Source: DATDTB01 sp035291025
GTDB taxonomy: Archaea; Iainarchaeota; Iainarchaeia; JAFGOX01; DATDTB01
Direction: 5' to 3'
Length of the DNA: 13,373 bases
NCBI GenBank assembly: GCA_035291025.1
Contig: DATDTB010000065.1
Location: 1-13,373, forward strand
Positions within the stretch are counted from its first letter, which is position 1. Each line of letters opens with the position of its first letter. Under the pieces are notes generated by a model. That model was not told the origin of the DNA. It saw only the letters and a list, made by a program, of their open reading frames with translations, and did no database searches. Made by a program: the position numbers and the translations under genes. This document shows, in pieces, positions 12,486-13,373 of the stretch.

Positions 12486-12500
12486 TTACACTTAGTGTAA
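12486..12500. promoter_or_regulatory. Perfect 15-bp palindrome, probable operator of the BlaI-like repressor
   Basis: TTACACTTAGTGTAA has perfect 7-bp arms around a single central T and contains TACA and TGTA half-sites, as in BlaI/MecI/CopY operators, though with five bases between them instead of the two usual there. It starts 8 bases beyond the shared TATA box, between that box and the predicted plus-strand start site, and just upstream of the box for the minus-strand repressor gene. Occupancy should block both promoters. Confidence 0.7.
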
Positions 12501-12518
12501 AACATACTTTTTCAAGGC

Positions 12519-12926
12519 TTGATTAGGTTGAAGCTGCTGTTATTGGCGGTGCTTTCCGTCCTGGCGCCCGTTGCGGGAGCGCAGGAAGGCGTTATTGACC
12601 CGGGCTTTCCGGCGTGGACTTACTACGGGGAAATATTCGAGCACTACGCCATCCTCGTGGTTGCCTTGCTTGGCGTGGCCGGGTCGTTGCTTGCCGTGAA
12701 AAAGCTGGAAGGCGATGCCAGGAGGGCTTTCAATTTGCTGGCGCTGGGGTGGGGCGTGATTGCGTTGAGCCAAGTCCTAGTGAACGTCCACCACTACGGC
12801 TACAAGTACTTGTTTCCCTGGACTGCCTTGATTCACCACGGGACGCTGCTGGCTGGTTTGGTAGTTTTGCTTTACGCCTTGAACGAGCTTTCAAAGGCTC
12901 TAGTGAAGGAACCAGAGGAAAAGTGA
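12519..12926 (+). CDS. Small histidine-bearing membrane protein, predicted BlaI-regulated
   Basis: Not recognised. 135 residues from TTG 12519 (or 132 from TTG 12528; there is no ATG near the start). An N-terminal hydrophobic segment (LKLLLLAVLSVLAPVAGA, possible signal peptide ending near Gln22) is followed by a short external stretch and three helices at about 43-60, 71-90 and 103-122, with a charged cytoplasmic tail (LVKEPEEK). His42, the pair His91-His92 and the pair His106-His107 lie near helix ends and could bind metal or haem, but this is only a suggestion. Being divergent from the repressor with the palindrome in the shared promoter, it is the likely target or effector of the circuit. 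The two alternative TTG starts are equally plausible. Confidence 0.7.
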   Translation: MIRLKLLLLAVLSVLAPVAGAQEGVIDPGFPAWTYYGEIFEHYAILVVALLGVAGSLLAVKKLEGDARRAFNLLALGWGVIALSQVLVNVHHYGYKYLFPWTALIHHGTLLAGLVVLLYALNELSKALVKEPEEK

Positions 12927-12941
12927 GCGCTGGAAATTCAC

Positions 12942-13034
12942 ATGAAAAATCTTTTCGCGTTTCTGGCGTTTGGCGTTGGTTGGTTATTAATTCTTTCCGG
13001 CTTGTGGAAAGTTGCGCCCGGGCCGGGGACTTAA
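12942..13034 (+). CDS. Putative 30-residue single-helix microprotein
   Basis: ATG 12942, 15 bases after the stop of the membrane protein gene, opens a 30-codon frame ending in TAA: MKNLFAFLAFGVGWLLILSG, then a LWKVAPGPGT tail. A positively charged start, one clean hydrophobic helix (about 4-22) and a short polar tail are typical of small membrane regulators. There is only a weak ribosome binding site (GGAAA). If real it is cotranscribed with the preceding gene and may be its partner. Its short length means chance cannot be excluded. Confidence 0.4.
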   Translation: MKNLFAFLAFGVGWLLILSGLWKVAPGPGT

Positions 13035-13045
13035 GGATATCTTTA

Positions 13046-13107
13046 ATTGAAAGGCTGTCTTTTAAGAGTTTTTCAATGTACCTCTTATTGAGCTTTTCTA
13101 GGCTCAA
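13046..13107. repeat. Two inverted repeats between the microprotein and the last gene
   Basis: ATTGAAA (13046-13052) pairs with TTTCAAT (13071-13077), and TTGAGC (13088-13093) pairs with GCTCAA (13102-13107). Interspersed T-runs (13059-13063, 13069-13073) could end the plus-strand message. The second dyad sits just before a TATA-like CTTAAAGAG (13110-13118) and might instead be an operator for the last gene. Confidence 0.35.
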
Positions 13108-13141
13108 CACTTAAAGAGTTCATTCAGGAGTTGATTTTTTA

Positions 13142-13373
13142 ATGAGTGATGAAACACCAGCGAATCCGCAGCCGCCCTCGCAGCAACTCACGCAGCCTTC
13201 AAAGCAGGAAGGGGAGATGACGCGGCACGAGCAAAAGGCCCTCAAGCGCCAGCAGCGCGAGAAGGAACTCGAAGAGCAAAGGGAGAAAGAAGAGGCGGGG
13301 CAGAAGAGGAAGGACTTCCTTGGAAAAGCCAGGACCGCTGTTTTTGCCGTTGCCGGCCTCGCGCTGGTTTACT
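13142..13373 (+). CDS. Coiled-coil protein with membrane anchor (partial, runs off the window)
   Basis: Only the first 77 residues are visible. A Pro/Gln/Ser-rich start (about 1-25) is followed by a long charged helix (about 28-60, rich in Glu, Lys, Arg and Gln; coiled-coil-like) and the beginning of a membrane helix (TAVFAVAGLALVY). The topology suggests a cytoplasmic N-terminus and an external or membrane domain beyond the window. Some archaeal thiol-disulfide or DsbA-like proteins have this build, which would be of interest beside a Cys-rich surface protein, but no such domain is seen here. AGGAG at 13127-13131 is a slightly distant ribosome binding site, and CTTAAAGAG (13110-13118) a possible TATA box. 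Confidence 0.75.
   Translation, partial: MSDETPANPQPPSQQLTQPSKQEGEMTRHEQKALKRQQREKELEEQREKEEAGQKRKDFLGKARTAVFAVAGLALVY

Noticed and set aside
12730..13110. Minus-strand frame of about 126 codons whose first 45 codons look charged and helical
   Set aside because: It runs far into the convincing membrane protein gene on the plus strand, its later part is low-complexity Ser/Arg/Pro typical of antisense GC-rich coding, and it has no ATG start.
1..13373. CRISPR array, insertion sequence, integrase, attachment site or replication origin
   Set aside because: No regularly spaced repeats, transposase or recombinase motifs, target duplications or origin-type repeats were seen on either strand.

Overview
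The window looks like archaeal chromosome with about 50-60% GC. The mevalonate genes are of the archaeal type (3-hydroxy-3-methylglutaryl-CoA synthase tail, SCP2-type thiolase, OB-fold/Zn-ribbon DUF35 partner, class I HMG-CoA reductase). There is an archaeal pelota gene. Several genes have a T/A-rich TATA element about 26-30 bases before the start codon, with little or no leader. Short intergenic gaps, many small membrane proteins and a large cysteine-rich surface protein would fit a DPANN-type archaeon such as a Diapherotrites relative, but that placement is inference.

Layout. 1-2965 (+): the front end of isoprenoid-lipid synthesis, HMGS (tail), thiolase, DUF35 protein, HMG-CoA reductase. 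2976-3771 (+): two small membrane proteins, the second with an N-terminal zinc ribbon. 3754-5820 (-): a long AMP-forming acyl-CoA synthetase resembling plant AAE17/18. 5976-7820 (+): a secreted, C-terminally anchored protein with about 88 cysteines. 7868-8923 (-): pelota, sharing a divergent promoter region with a DUF1624/HGSNAT-like membrane protein at 9018-9770 (+). 9835-10539 (-): aquaporin, preceded by a reading frame (11179 to 10595) split by an in-frame TAG. 11219-12445 (-): a BlaI-type repressor followed by a membrane metallopeptidase, divergent from a small membrane protein (12519-12926, +) and a possible 30-residue microprotein. 13142-end (+): start of a coiled-coil plus membrane-anchor protein.

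How the genes work together. Genes 1-2965 would convert acetyl-CoA to mevalonate, with thiolase, DUF35 protein and HMGS expected to form one complex. The BlaI-like repressor, its peptidase and the divergent membrane protein look like a BlaI/BlaR1-type sensor-repressor circuit without a beta-lactam sensor domain. A perfect 15-bp palindrome lies beside a shared TATA box between the divergent genes.

Most notable points: (1) serine replaces the nucleophilic cysteine of the thiolase; (2) a promoter-equipped frame is interrupted by TAG, while none of the 14 other visible gene ends uses TAG; (3) the BlaI/peptidase/palindrome module, whose peptidase carries a four-cysteine loop; (4) the cysteine-rich surface protein.
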